Assembly: GCA_963840975.1 (NCBI GenBank)
Contig: CAWJBC010000021.1
Location: forward strand, 674,367 to 738,366
Reading direction: 5' to 3'
Origin: JAADJA01 sp963840975
Lineage (GTDB): Bacteria; Bacteroidota; Bacteroidia; Bacteroidales; JAADJA01
DNA length: 64,000 nt
The notes below the pieces were generated by a model that saw only the letters and a list, made by a program, of their open reading frames with translations, had not been told where the DNA came from and ran no database searches. This document shows, one piece after another, positions 1-7,630 of this stretch; within the stretch, counting starts at the first letter, position 1, and each line of letters starts with the position of its first letter. The position numbers were made by a program, and so were the translations under genes.

Positions 1-824
1 TTTTGCAGGTTACAATAGGGTGTTCCTGGAATAAATGCTCATTTTGCGAAATGTATACCTCAAAGAAATTTAGCATACGACATGAGGAAGATATTTTCAA
101 AGAAATAGAAATGGTAAGGGAAAAGGGGTATGATGTTCGCAAAGTTTTCCTGGCCGATGGAAATGCTATGGTATTGTCAACAGGTAAACTTATTCGTATT
201 TTGAATCAACTGAACAAAACATTTCCTAAGCTTTCGAGGGTTTCTGCTTATGCCATAGCAAAAGACCTGGAATACAAATCTGTTTCTGAATTGACTGAAC
301 TGAGGGAAGCAGGAATGAAATTGATATATGTTGGCATCGAAACAGGTAGTGATGAACTTTTAAGACGTATTAACAAAAGCGAAACCTTCTGGTCAACCCG
401 TGATAGCTTGATCAAAGCCAGACAAGCAGGTATAAAAAGCTCTGTAATGATACTGACGGGACTGGGCGGTAAAAAATATTCCGAGATTCATGCCACCGAC
501 TCGGCAAGGTTGATAAACGCTCTTCAACCCGAATTTTTGTCAACTTTGATCTTAAGTTTTCCTTATGGCATTGAACATTATAAGAGCAGGTTTGATGGAA
601 TATTTGAAGAAATGAGCCAGCTTGAATTGTTGAAAGAGCAACAGCTTTTTATATCGGAGTTGAATGTTGAAAATGTAATTTTCAGAAGCGATCATGCTTC
701 CAATTATCTTTCTTTGAAAGGTACATTATCGAGGGATAAAGAACGAATATTAGATGAACTTGAAATGGCAATCCACCATCCTGAGAAGGCTATACTGAGA
801 GAAGAGTGGCAGAGGGGGCTGTAG
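1..824 (+). CDS. radical SAM protein, 5' truncated by window edge
   Basis: The reading frame is open from the first base, so the N-terminus lies outside the window; the TTG at position 3 is an internal Leu, not a start. The visible part begins just before the iron-sulfur motif GCSWNKCSFC (Cys residues 7, 12 and 15, CX4CX2C), which binds the [4Fe-4S] cluster used to cleave S-adenosylmethionine. A later YVGIETGSDELL stretch is the usual SAM-contacting strand. The pattern is that of COG1032-like radical SAM proteins with the cluster near the N-terminus. Substrate is not recognisable. No operon partner is visible, because the next gene starts about 340 bp downstream after a repeat-rich gap. Confidence 0.85.
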   Translation, partial: LQVTIGCSWNKCSFCEMYTSKKFSIRHEEDIFKEIEMVREKGYDVRKVFLADGNAMVLSTGKLIRILNQLNKTFPKLSRVSAYAIAKDLEYKSVSELTELREAGMKLIYVGIETGSDELLRRINKSETFWSTRDSLIKARQAGIKSSVMILTGLGGKKYSEIHATDSARLINALQPEFLSTLILSFPYGIEHYKSRFDGIFEEMSQLELLKEQQLFISELNVENVIFRSDHASNYLSLKGTLSRDKERILDELEMAIHHPEKAILREEWQRGL

Positions 825-1167
825 ATGTAAGATGTTAGAAATTAGATTTTAGATATTGGAAATTAGATGTTAGAAATTAGTCACTCAGTTTAATTAAAAC
901 AGCACCAGAATGAATAACTTGCGATATAAACGGATAAAAGTGAGTGAGGCAAGGATCAGTATGCCTGCCCGTCCCTGCCAGGCCTGCAGGTGGTCAGGCG
1001 GGCCAGTTTGGGAAAAGGTTGTGGTAAGGTTTTCACTTAGCCTTAGCCTTAGTCTTTGCCTTAACCCCAAAACTACCCCGGCTTCCTTGCCTATGCCTTT
1101 ACCCATTTTCAGTTTAGTTAAATAAGAGATGTTAGAAACTATTTTTGGTAAGTAATATGAGATAAGA
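825..1167. repeat. gene-free stretch with short degenerate repeats
   Basis: No credible gene. Positions 831-880 hold repeated variants of ATGTTAGAAATTAGAT; 962-1010 is a GC-rich patch (CCTGCC and GGCAGG-like words) that stands out from the AT-rich surroundings; 1036-1066 contains a run of CCTTAG-like hexamers. The small ORFs that cross it on both strands are compositionally biased and look like translated repeats. Related TTAGAAATT words return near 60.83 kb. Confidence 0.6.
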
Positions 1168-1944
1168 ATGGATTTAGGGATAGAAAATAAGTTATTTGTT
1201 GTGACCGGCGCTACAAGTGGATTGGGAAATGGAGTTGCAATTGCGTTGTTAAATGATAACGCCAGAGTGATTGCTGTGGCACGTGATGAAGGAAAATTGA
1301 ATGAATTCGCCATAAAATATCACGGTATGGTTGAAACTATATTAGGTGATGTCACTCAGTCTTTAACAATTCAAAAAATTCTGGATCAGCTTGGCGATCG
1401 CCATCTTAGCGGGCTGCTTGTAAATGCAGGAGGTCCGCCTGCAAAATCTTTTTTGGAAACCAACCTCGAAGACTGGGATACCGCTTACAATCAGCTTTTG
1501 CGCTGGAAGGTGGAGTTGACGAAAGCCATGTTACCATTATTTCTTAAGCAACAGTATGGCAGAATCGCATTTATCGAAAGTATGTCGGTAAAACAACCTG
1601 TTGCAAACCTTGTTTTAAGCAACTCTCTCCGGCTTGCTGTTGTGGGTTTTGCTAAAACGCTTTCGCAGGAAGTAGCAAAAAATGGAATTACTATAAATAT
1701 CCTGGCACCGGGATTTCATGACACTACTGCTGCCCGGCGATTGTTTATAAAAAGGAGCGAGGTTGAGAATATTTCCATCGAAATGTCCAGGCAGAAATAT
1801 GAATCTGAAATTGCTGTCGGGAAAATGGGCGACACACTTGAATTTGGAATGTTAGTGGCGTGGCTGCTTTCACCTTATGCCGGATACATAACCGGTCAAA
1901 CCATAAGTGTTGACGGAGGCGCAATAAAAGGAACAATGGGATAA
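1168..1944 (+). CDS. SDR family NAD(P)-dependent oxidoreductase with non-canonical active site
   Basis: A 258-residue single-domain Rossmann protein of classical short-chain dehydrogenase length. It has the nucleotide-binding TGATSGLG (residues 13-20), NAGG (86-89), and a C-terminal SVDGGAIKG as in 3-oxoacyl-ACP-reductase-like SDRs. The usual catalytic YxxxK is absent: at the matching place (VLSNSLRLAVVGFAK) Tyr is replaced by Ser151 and Lys by Arg155, although a Ser (138 or 140) remains upstream. A subgroup of SDRs carries this SxxxR form, so it may act on an unusual substrate or bind without classical proton relay. It precedes galK by about 45 bp on the same strand and could be co-transcribed, but no shared pathway is evident. 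Confidence 0.85.
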   Translation: MDLGIENKLFVVTGATSGLGNGVAIALLNDNARVIAVARDEGKLNEFAIKYHGMVETILGDVTQSLTIQKILDQLGDRHLSGLLVNAGGPPAKSFLETNLEDWDTAYNQLLRWKVELTKAMLPLFLKQQYGRIAFIESMSVKQPVANLVLSNSLRLAVVGFAKTLSQEVAKNGITINILAPGFHDTTAARRLFIKRSEVENISIEMSRQKYESEIAVGKMGDTLEFGMLVAWLLSPYAGYITGQTISVDGGAIKGTMG

Positions 1945-1990
1945 GAATATTTTTGGTTTTTTGTAGTGATTGAATTCAAAATATTTTATT

Positions 1991-3166
1991 ATGATTGAAA
2001 ATAATTGGAACATTGAAAGTTTGACTGCTGAGTTTTTAAATTTACATGGTGGGAAAAAAGAAGATATTAAAGTTTATTTTGCCCCGGGAAGGGTCAACCT
2101 GATCGGTGAGCACACTGATTATAACGGTGGTTTTGTATTTCCTTGCAGCCTGCATTACGGAACCTATCTGCTGGTCAAAATTATTTATGATCCGGTATTA
2201 AAGTTAAAATCAATGAATTTCCCAATGACAGCAGAGGTTTGCATTGATAAGCCGCTTACTGCTATTGGTAAAAATTGGGTAAATTATCCTCTGGGAGTGA
2301 TTAGGGAATTTCAAAAAAAAGGACTTCGGCTGCCTGGTTTGGCAATGCTTTTTGCAGGAAATATTACCAATGCCGCGGGATTATCGTCGTCGGCTTCAAT
2401 AGAAATGGTGACGGCATTTGCATTGAATGATCTGGGTGGGTATAAATTTGAAATGATTGATCTGATAAAACTTTCGCAACGCGCCGAAAATGATTTTGTC
2501 GGGATGAACTGCGGGATTATGGATCAGTTTGCCGTTGGTATGGGTAAAAAGGATCATGCTATTTTCCTCAATTGCGATACCCTGGAACATCAACTCGTTC
2601 CATTGATTCTGGGCGATTATAAACTGATAATTACAAACACCAACAAACGCCGTGAGCTTGCCGGTTCAAAGTACAACGAAAGGAGAATGGAATGCGAGAA
2701 TGCCATCAGCGATTTAAAACCCTTTCGTTCATTACGCAATTTAAGCGAATTGAGCCTAAACGAATTTAACCAACTAAGTGAAAATATTACAGATGAAATC
2801 ATCCGCAAAAGAGCTAAACATGTTGTTACAGAGAATAACCGTGTTCTTGAGGCGATTGAATGTCTGAAGAATAATGATCTTGTGAGATTTGGAATATTAA
2901 TGAACGAGTCCCATGCTTCACTCAAAGATGATTATGAAGTATCATGTTTTGAATTGGATACGCTTGTGAATGAAGCATTTAAAATAAAAGGCGTTTTGGG
3001 ATCAAGGATGACAGGCGCTGGTTTTGGGGGATGCACCGTAAGTCTGGTTCATAAAGATCAAATAGAAAATTTTATTAAAACAGTGGGTGAAAATTATCAG
3101 AAAATCACCCAACTCCAACCCGATTTTTTTGTCGCCGAAATTGGCAATGGCGTGAGGAGTTTATAG
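1991..3166 (+). CDS. galK: galactokinase
   Basis: GHMP-family kinase that phosphorylates galactose to galactose-1-phosphate with ATP, the entry step of the Leloir pathway. Diagnostic motifs: APGRVNLIGEHTDYNGG near the N-terminus, the GHMP ATP-binding loop NAAGLSSSASIE in the middle, and the C-terminal SRMTGAGFGGCTV. The frame extends upstream to a TTG, but the ATG at 1991 gives a 391-residue protein whose N-terminus fits the family, so that start is preferred. A galactose mutarotase (galM) lies 1.7 kb downstream on the opposite strand; uridylyltransferase and epimerase genes are not in the window. Confidence 0.95.
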   Translation: MIENNWNIESLTAEFLNLHGGKKEDIKVYFAPGRVNLIGEHTDYNGGFVFPCSLHYGTYLLVKIIYDPVLKLKSMNFPMTAEVCIDKPLTAIGKNWVNYPLGVIREFQKKGLRLPGLAMLFAGNITNAAGLSSSASIEMVTAFALNDLGGYKFEMIDLIKLSQRAENDFVGMNCGIMDQFAVGMGKKDHAIFLNCDTLEHQLVPLILGDYKLIITNTNKRRELAGSKYNERRMECENAISDLKPFRSLRNLSELSLNEFNQLSENITDEIIRKRAKHVVTENNRVLEAIECLKNNDLVRFGILMNESHASLKDDYEVSCFELDTLVNEAFKIKGVLGSRMTGAGFGGCTVSLVHKDQIENFIKTVGENYQKITQLQPDFFVAEIGNGVRSL

Positions 3167-3332
3167 TTTTTTGAATGAGTTTATAAAATTAATTTTGACT
3201 AAATTTTGTGCCGAAGGCATCCATAAAGGAGATTAATTAAAATGACAGGTTTTTGATGTTAAGCTAATACAAAATCTAATAATATAGTCAATTTGGTAAC
3301 ATGTTCGAAAAAGTATCCATAAAAATATACCA

Positions 3333-4139
3333 ATGGAAGAATTAAAAAAGAGAGAGAAAAAGACAAAGCTGGATGAAACCTTTTATTCGCAGGAATTGCT
3401 GAGGTTGCAGATTGAACTGGTAAAGCTGCAGGAATGGGTAAAAGAAAAAGGGCTGAAAGTAGTGGTCATTTTTGAAGGAAGGGATGCAGCCGGAAAAGGA
3501 GGAGCAATAAGCAGGATAGTCGAAAAACTTAATCCCCGGATTTGCCGAATTGCTGCATTAGCCAAGCCAACCGAAAGGGAAAAGACCCAGTGGTATTTCC
3601 AGCGTTATGTTTCCCATTTTCCGGCTGCAGGCGAAATGGTATTATTCGACAGGAGCTGGTACAACCGCGCTGTTGTTGAGCGGGTGATGGGATATTGCAC
3701 AGAAGATGAGTATTGGGAATTTCTCAGATCTTGTCCTAAGTTTGAACAGATGCTCATTCGATCGGGTATGATCATTATCAAATATTGGTTTTCGGTAAGC
3801 GATAAAGAACAGAAAAAGCGCTTTCATGAGCGGCTTGTGGATCCTATGAAACGATGGAAATTCAGCGAGGTTGACCTGAAGTCGTATGAAAAGTGGGATG
3901 AATATTCAAGGGCAAAAGATGAAATGTTTACTTATACTGACATTAAGCAATCGCCCTGGTTTGTCGTTGACGGCGATGACAAACGGCGCTCCCGACTCAA
4001 CTGCATCAGTCATTTGCTGAGTATGATACCGTATGAATATTTGGATCACGATATAATTGAATTACCCAAGCGAAAAAGGAAATCCAGTTATGTGCGACCA
4101 CCCATATCGGAGCAGACCTTTGTGCCAAAGGTTTATTAG
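3333..4139 (+). CDS. ppk2: polyphosphate kinase 2 (class I type)
   Basis: Cytosolic PPK2 transfers phosphate between polyphosphate and nucleotides, usually making NTPs from NDPs. The 268-residue, single-domain length fits class I. Walker A is FEGRDAAGKGGA (residues 47-58), Walker B starts at Asp106 in FDRSWYNRAVVERVMG, and the lid region carries a KRWKFSEVD-type segment conserved in the family. Its TAG stop is embedded in the palindrome at 4138-4171 that borders the transposase remnant. Which nucleotide it prefers cannot be read from the sequence. Confidence 0.93.
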   Translation: MEELKKREKKTKLDETFYSQELLRLQIELVKLQEWVKEKGLKVVVIFEGRDAAGKGGAISRIVEKLNPRICRIAALAKPTEREKTQWYFQRYVSHFPAAGEMVLFDRSWYNRAVVERVMGYCTEDEYWEFLRSCPKFEQMLIRSGMIIIKYWFSVSDKEQKKRFHERLVDPMKRWKFSEVDLKSYEKWDEYSRAKDEMFTYTDIKQSPWFVVDGDDKRRSRLNCISHLLSMIPYEYLDHDIIELPKRKRKSSYVRPPISEQTFVPKVY

Positions 4140-4171
4140 ACCTAACAGGTTTTTTCCAACCTGTTAGGTCT
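4138..4171. repeat. left palindrome of REP/transposase element
   Basis: Perfect 14-bp arms AGACCTAACAGGTT / AACCTGTTAGGTCT around a six-base loop TTTTCC. It overlaps the ppk2 stop codon and probably doubles as its transcription terminator. A copy with the complementary loop (GGAAAAA) lies at 4832-4866, so the two palindromes face each other across the transposase remnant. Confidence 0.9.
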
Positions 4172-4190
4172 TCTGGAAAGAAAAAATTAT

Positions 4191-4814
4191 ATGTTTATGC
4201 CCCTCGCAACTAATAAAGTAACAGTTCTTGAACCTGAAATGTATTATCACATCTTCAACAGGGCAGTGGGTGATGAATTGCTTTTCAGAGAAGAGACCGA
4301 TTATACCTATTTTCTTAGTAAAATTGAAAGATTTATTCTCCCTGTTGCTGAACTGATTTCATATTGTTTAATACCCAATCATTTTCATCTATTTATAAGA
4401 GTACTGGATCAGGAAACAATATTGACAAACCTGAAAGTTGTTCATATTGAGTCTTATGAAAATACGTTGAATCAGGCTTTCAGTAACTTTTTTAATAGTT
4501 ATACCAAAACCTATAACCTCAGGTACAACCGGAAGGGAAAGCTTTTTATCTTACCCTATAAAAAGAAGCTTGTAGAGGAGGAAGCATATTTCATTTCTAT
4601 TATCAACTAAATTCACAGGAATCCTGTCCATCACGGATTGACTCATGATCACAAGTCCTGGAAATATTCGTCATATAATACCTATCTTTCCGAAAGTAAA
4701 ACAAGGATAAGGCGTGATATTGGAATGGAATATTTTGGAGATATCAAAAGCTGTATCAAATTTCATGAAGAAAACCATGTAAAGCCAGGTAGTGAGGAAT
4801 ATCTGACAGAGTAA
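4191..4814 (+). pseudogene. REP-associated Y1 (HUH) transposase, interrupted by one in-frame stop
   Basis: Single-strand DNA transposase of the RAYT / Transposase_17 family, which nicks at palindromes through a single Tyr. The first 139 codons carry MYYHIFNRAVG and the metal-binding HUH motif in PNHFHLFIRV. The frame stops at TAA (4608-4610) directly after SIIN, exactly where family members read ..YIHxNPV..G. Reading through this one codon gives IHRNPVHHGLTHDH and WKYSSYNTY in the same frame, ending at TAA 4812-4814, about 207 codons in total. So one nonsense change (TAC or TAT to TAA) appears to be the only lesion, which implies recent inactivation. The start could also be the ATG at 4197. 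Confidence 0.88.
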
Positions 4815-4866
4815 AACCTAACAAGTTTATTAGACCTAACAGGTTGGAAAAAAACCTGTTAGGTTT
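4815..4866. repeat. right palindrome of REP/transposase element plus half copy
   Basis: A half copy AACCTAACAAGTTT (4815-4828) follows the transposase stop at once. Then come arms 4832-4845 and 4853-4866 (one mismatch to the left element) with loop GGAAAAA, the reverse complement of the left loop TTTTCC. The outer arm overlaps the stop codon of the convergent galM gene, so the hairpin may serve as a terminator from that side. Confidence 0.88.
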
Positions 4867-6004
4867 ATTTAATCCCAAATTTATAAACCGTCTTCTGCTT
4901 ATACTCTTCTCCGGGTCTCAGAATAGTATTTGGAAATTCCGGGTGATTGGGTGAATCAGGGAAATGCTGGGCTTCAAGGCATAAACCGAAGTGTTTTTTG
5001 TAAATCATTCCCCCATGTCCGGTAATGCTGCTATCAAGGAAATTGCCGGAATAAAACTGCATACCCGGCTCATCGGTATAAACTTCCATAATTCTTCCTG
5101 AAACCATGTCAGATAATTCAGCAACCTTGCCAAATGTTCCTTTATTATTCAACACATAATTATGGTCGTAACCACCAGGAACATCATTTATTCTGCCTCC
5201 AACTGTAATTGGTTTGCGAAAGTCCATTGGGCCGGTAACATCAAGAAGTTCGCCGGTTGGGATTAGGGTTTCGCCTACTGCCGTATATTTATCGGCATCA
5301 ATGAATAATTCATGTTCAAGGATATCTCTGCCGGATGTTCCTGAAAGGTTAAAATAGCTGTGATGGCTCAGATTGATAGGTGTGGGTTTATCGGTGATAA
5401 CGGTATATTCAATTTTTAATTCATTTACTTGCGTCAATGTATAAATTATTTTTACAGCAAGATTGCCTGGGTAACCCTCATCACCATTAACCGATAAGTA
5501 ATTCAGTTTTAATCCGGCTTCATTTTCTGATTGGAATTCTTCTGCATCCCAAATTACTTTATCAAATCCTTTCATTCCTCCATGCAGATGGTTTGGGCCA
5601 TTATTAACAGCAAGTGAGTATTCAGTTCCATCAAGGGTGAATTTTCCTTTTGCGATGCGGTTGGCATACCTGCCGACTATTGCACCGAAATAGGGCGTTT
5701 CTTTCAAATAACCCTCCAGATTGTCATACCCCAAAACAACATTATCCATGTTGCCATTTTTATCAGGTGCAATGATGGATGTAACAATTCCACCGTAATT
5801 GGTTATTTTAACCGTAAATCCTGAACCATTTTTCAATGTATAAAGCTGAACCTCTTTGTTATCAATATTCCCAAAAACTTCCTTTGTGATATGCATAGAA
5901 TTCTTGTCTTTTTTATCTTGTTTAGGGTTGTTATCAATACATCCGCCGATTAAAGTCAAAACGATCAAACCGGCTATCCATTTATTTATTTTCATGCTTT
6001 TCAT
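4865..6004 (-). CDS. galM: aldose 1-epimerase (galactose mutarotase) lipoprotein
   Basis: Interconverts alpha and beta anomers of aldoses such as galactose and glucose. The N-terminus is a lipoprotein signal (lipobox LIGGC), so the enzyme is predicted to be anchored in the envelope rather than cytosolic, as is common in this phylum. Family motifs: GRYANRIAKGKF, PNHLHGGMKGFD (first catalytic His), NLSHHSYFNLSG (second His) and CLEAQHFPDSPNHP (catalytic Glu). Length 379 is typical including the signal. Start is ambiguous between ATG at 6004 and ATG at 5995; either overlaps the end of the upstream C26 gene, suggesting translational coupling. Confidence 0.94.
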   Translation of the reverse strand: MKSMKINKWIAGLIVLTLIGGCIDNNPKQDKKDKNSMHITKEVFGNIDNKEVQLYTLKNGSGFTVKITNYGGIVTSIIAPDKNGNMDNVVLGYDNLEGYLKETPYFGAIVGRYANRIAKGKFTLDGTEYSLAVNNGPNHLHGGMKGFDKVIWDAEEFQSENEAGLKLNYLSVNGDEGYPGNLAVKIIYTLTQVNELKIEYTVITDKPTPINLSHHSYFNLSGTSGRDILEHELFIDADKYTAVGETLIPTGELLDVTGPMDFRKPITVGGRINDVPGGYDHNYVLNNKGTFGKVAELSDMVSGRIMEVYTDEPGMQFYSGNFLDSSITGHGGMIYKKHFGLCLEAQHFPDSPNHPEFPNTILRPGEEYKQKTVYKFGIK

Positions 6005-6791
6005 TTTTTGAGAATATTTTCACTTCTTCCACGAATCTTTTTGCTATAGCACCGCTAAGCGGGCTCGTATAATCCATGCGTTCGGGATGCCATTGAACAG
6101 CAAATAAATAAGAACTATTAGCTATGTCTTTTAATCCAATTGCTTCGATTAAACCATCCTGTGTGGTTGCCATACCTTCCAGCCCTTTGCCCAAAATGTC
6201 AATTCCCTGATGATGGTTACTATTGGTAATACCCTTGTCGGTTCCTGTGATTTCATGCATCAAAGAGCCTTCTGAAATTTTTACTTCATGAGGACAGTTA
6301 TATGTGTCGGGCAATTGGTGTTTGATTATCGTATCCATATCAGAGGGTATATCAATGATAAGCGATCCGCCGAAATGCACATTAATCAACTGCAATCCCC
6401 TGCAAATTCCCTGAACCGGCATTTTTAATTCAATTGCTTTGGAAAGCAAAGCGAACTCAAGTGTATCTCTTTTAAAGTCGGGCTGAAGGATGCGGGAAGT
6501 GTCATTTTCCTTGCCAAACCTGCCGGGGTAAACATCGGTTCCTCCGGTTAGCAACAGACCATCACATTCAGCTAATAGTTTTAATGCTGAATCCAATTCC
6601 AAATGGTACATATCGAAAATAACCATGGTGGAATCAACACTCTTCAGCCATCGGTAATAGTTCTGGTAATCAATTTCAGGTATGGCTTTTGAAATTGCAA
6701 TTTTAATGGTCGTGGGTTGAGTCGCAGATTGACAACTCCAAAGAGAAGCAATAAAAACGATTAGGAGGACTTGATTCAGGATTTTTTTCAT
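5982..6791 (-). CDS. peptidase C26 / gamma-glutamyl hydrolase-like lipoprotein
   Basis: Class I glutamine amidotransferase-fold hydrolase, similar to gamma-glutamyl-GABA hydrolases (PuuD-like). Visible are LLLTGGTDVYPGRFG, the nucleophile elbow GICRGLQLINV (catalytic Cys), and the His-Glu pair in FAVQWHPERMD. An N-terminal lipoprotein signal (MKKILNQVLLIVFIASLWSC) predicts an envelope location. The frame reaches 45 bases further upstream, but the ATG at 6791 places the signal peptide correctly and leaves 10 bp after the preceding gene. It sits in a three-gene run with the membrane protein above and galM below; the natural substrate is unknown. Confidence 0.88.
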   Translation of the reverse strand: MKKILNQVLLIVFIASLWSCQSATQPTTIKIAISKAIPEIDYQNYYRWLKSVDSTMVIFDMYHLELDSALKLLAECDGLLLTGGTDVYPGRFGKENDTSRILQPDFKRDTLEFALLSKAIELKMPVQGICRGLQLINVHFGGSLIIDIPSDMDTIIKHQLPDTYNCPHEVKISEGSLMHEITGTDKGITNSNHHQGIDILGKGLEGMATTQDGLIEAIGLKDIANSSYLFAVQWHPERMDYTSPLSGAIAKRFVEEVKIFSKNEKHENK

Positions 6792-6801
6792 TGAAGAAAG
6801 G

Positions 6802-7404
6802 TTAATTGGTGCGATGTACAAAACGGTAAATTCCATTCAGGAATAGTGAAACGGCTATGAGAACCACCGCAAGCATCATCAGGATATTAGTAATTTTAAA
6901 GGCAGGTATCAGAATAAACCCAGCTAAAAAAACACCTGCAATGCTTCCTATGGTTGAGATTGCATATAGATTTCCAACGGTTGATCCGCTTTTGTCAATG
7001 GATTTCATTTTTATTCGCACAGCAAATGGACTCACCATTCCTAATAGAATAGATGGTATGGCAAACAAAATCAGAGCTGCGATAATTGTAACCACATGAA
7101 TATTCTTAAATGAATTCAGGAGTATTTCAAGAACTGATTCCTTTATCAAAACAGTGACAATAATAAAAAGTGCGGAAATGAAAATAAACAGCGAAAGAAT
7201 ATCTGCTCTGGGACGCATATCAGCGATTCTTCCACCCCAAAAGTATCCGATACTCAGGCTGAGCAATATAATTCCAATGATGCTTGTCCATGAAAACAAA
7301 GATGTCCCAACATACGGACCTAACATCCGCGATCCTACAATCTCAAATGCCATTACTACTGCTCCGCAAAAAAAAGCGACGATTTCGAGAGTGAACTTTT
7401 TCAT
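6802..7404 (-). CDS. six-helix membrane protein resembling the membrane half of fused spermidine synthases
   Basis: A 200-residue hydrophobic protein with about six membrane segments. The opening ..FFCGAVVMAFEIVGSRMLGPYVGTSLFSWTSIIG, the GYFWGGRIAD loop and the later GNLYAISTIGSIAGVFLAGFILIP match the transporter-like N-terminal part of 'fused MFS/spermidine synthase' proteins. The catalytic methyltransferase-fold half is absent: the protein ends after the last helix with NGIYRFVHRTN. Whether this is a natural short form or a truncated gene is unclear. It is first in a three-gene minus-strand run (10 bp to the next start). Confidence 0.75.
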   Translation of the reverse strand: MKKFTLEIVAFFCGAVVMAFEIVGSRMLGPYVGTSLFSWTSIIGIILLSLSIGYFWGGRIADMRPRADILSLFIFISALFIIVTVLIKESVLEILLNSFKNIHVVTIIAALILFAIPSILLGMVSPFAVRIKMKSIDKSGSTVGNLYAISTIGSIAGVFLAGFILIPAFKITNILMMLAVVLIAVSLFLNGIYRFVHRTN

Positions 7405-7421
7405 GAATTAAATTTATGTGA

Positions 7422-7429
7422 CAAACTTA
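7422..7429 (-). promoter_or_regulatory. candidate Bacteroidota -7 element for the 7404-to-4865 gene run
   Basis: Read on the minus strand this is TAAGTTTG, an exact TAnnTTTG match 17 bases before the ATG of the membrane protein. No clear -33 TTTG is visible. Confidence 0.45.
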
Positions 7430-7603
7430 CACAAATTTTATTTTTTGTGCCCTCAATTTAGTTGCATGGAGCCCATAATTTTGTAAACATAATTTTAACA
7501 TATCCTAATTTACGTTTATTCTTCGTTTTTATCCGCTTATTCTGGATTATTTTTATTAAAGAGATTAAGTTCAATTAGCTGTTCTGAACTTAAAAAACTT
7601 CTT

Positions 7604-7611
7604 TATTTTTG
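7604..7611 (+). promoter_or_regulatory. candidate -7 element for the GH13 gene
   Basis: TATTTTTG, an exact TAnnTTTG match, 19 bases before the GH13 start codon, giving a leader of about 15 bases. No good -33 box is seen. Confidence 0.5.
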
Positions 7612-7630
7612 CCGCTAAAATATTAGAAAA

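Noticed and set aside
894..1313. ORFs on both strands over 894-1313
   Set aside because: They run through repeats or antisense to the SDR gene, have biased composition (serial Ser-Leu repeats) and no homology-like features.
1970..1990. TTG start for galK
   Set aside because: It adds seven residues not found in the family; the ATG at 1991 fits better.
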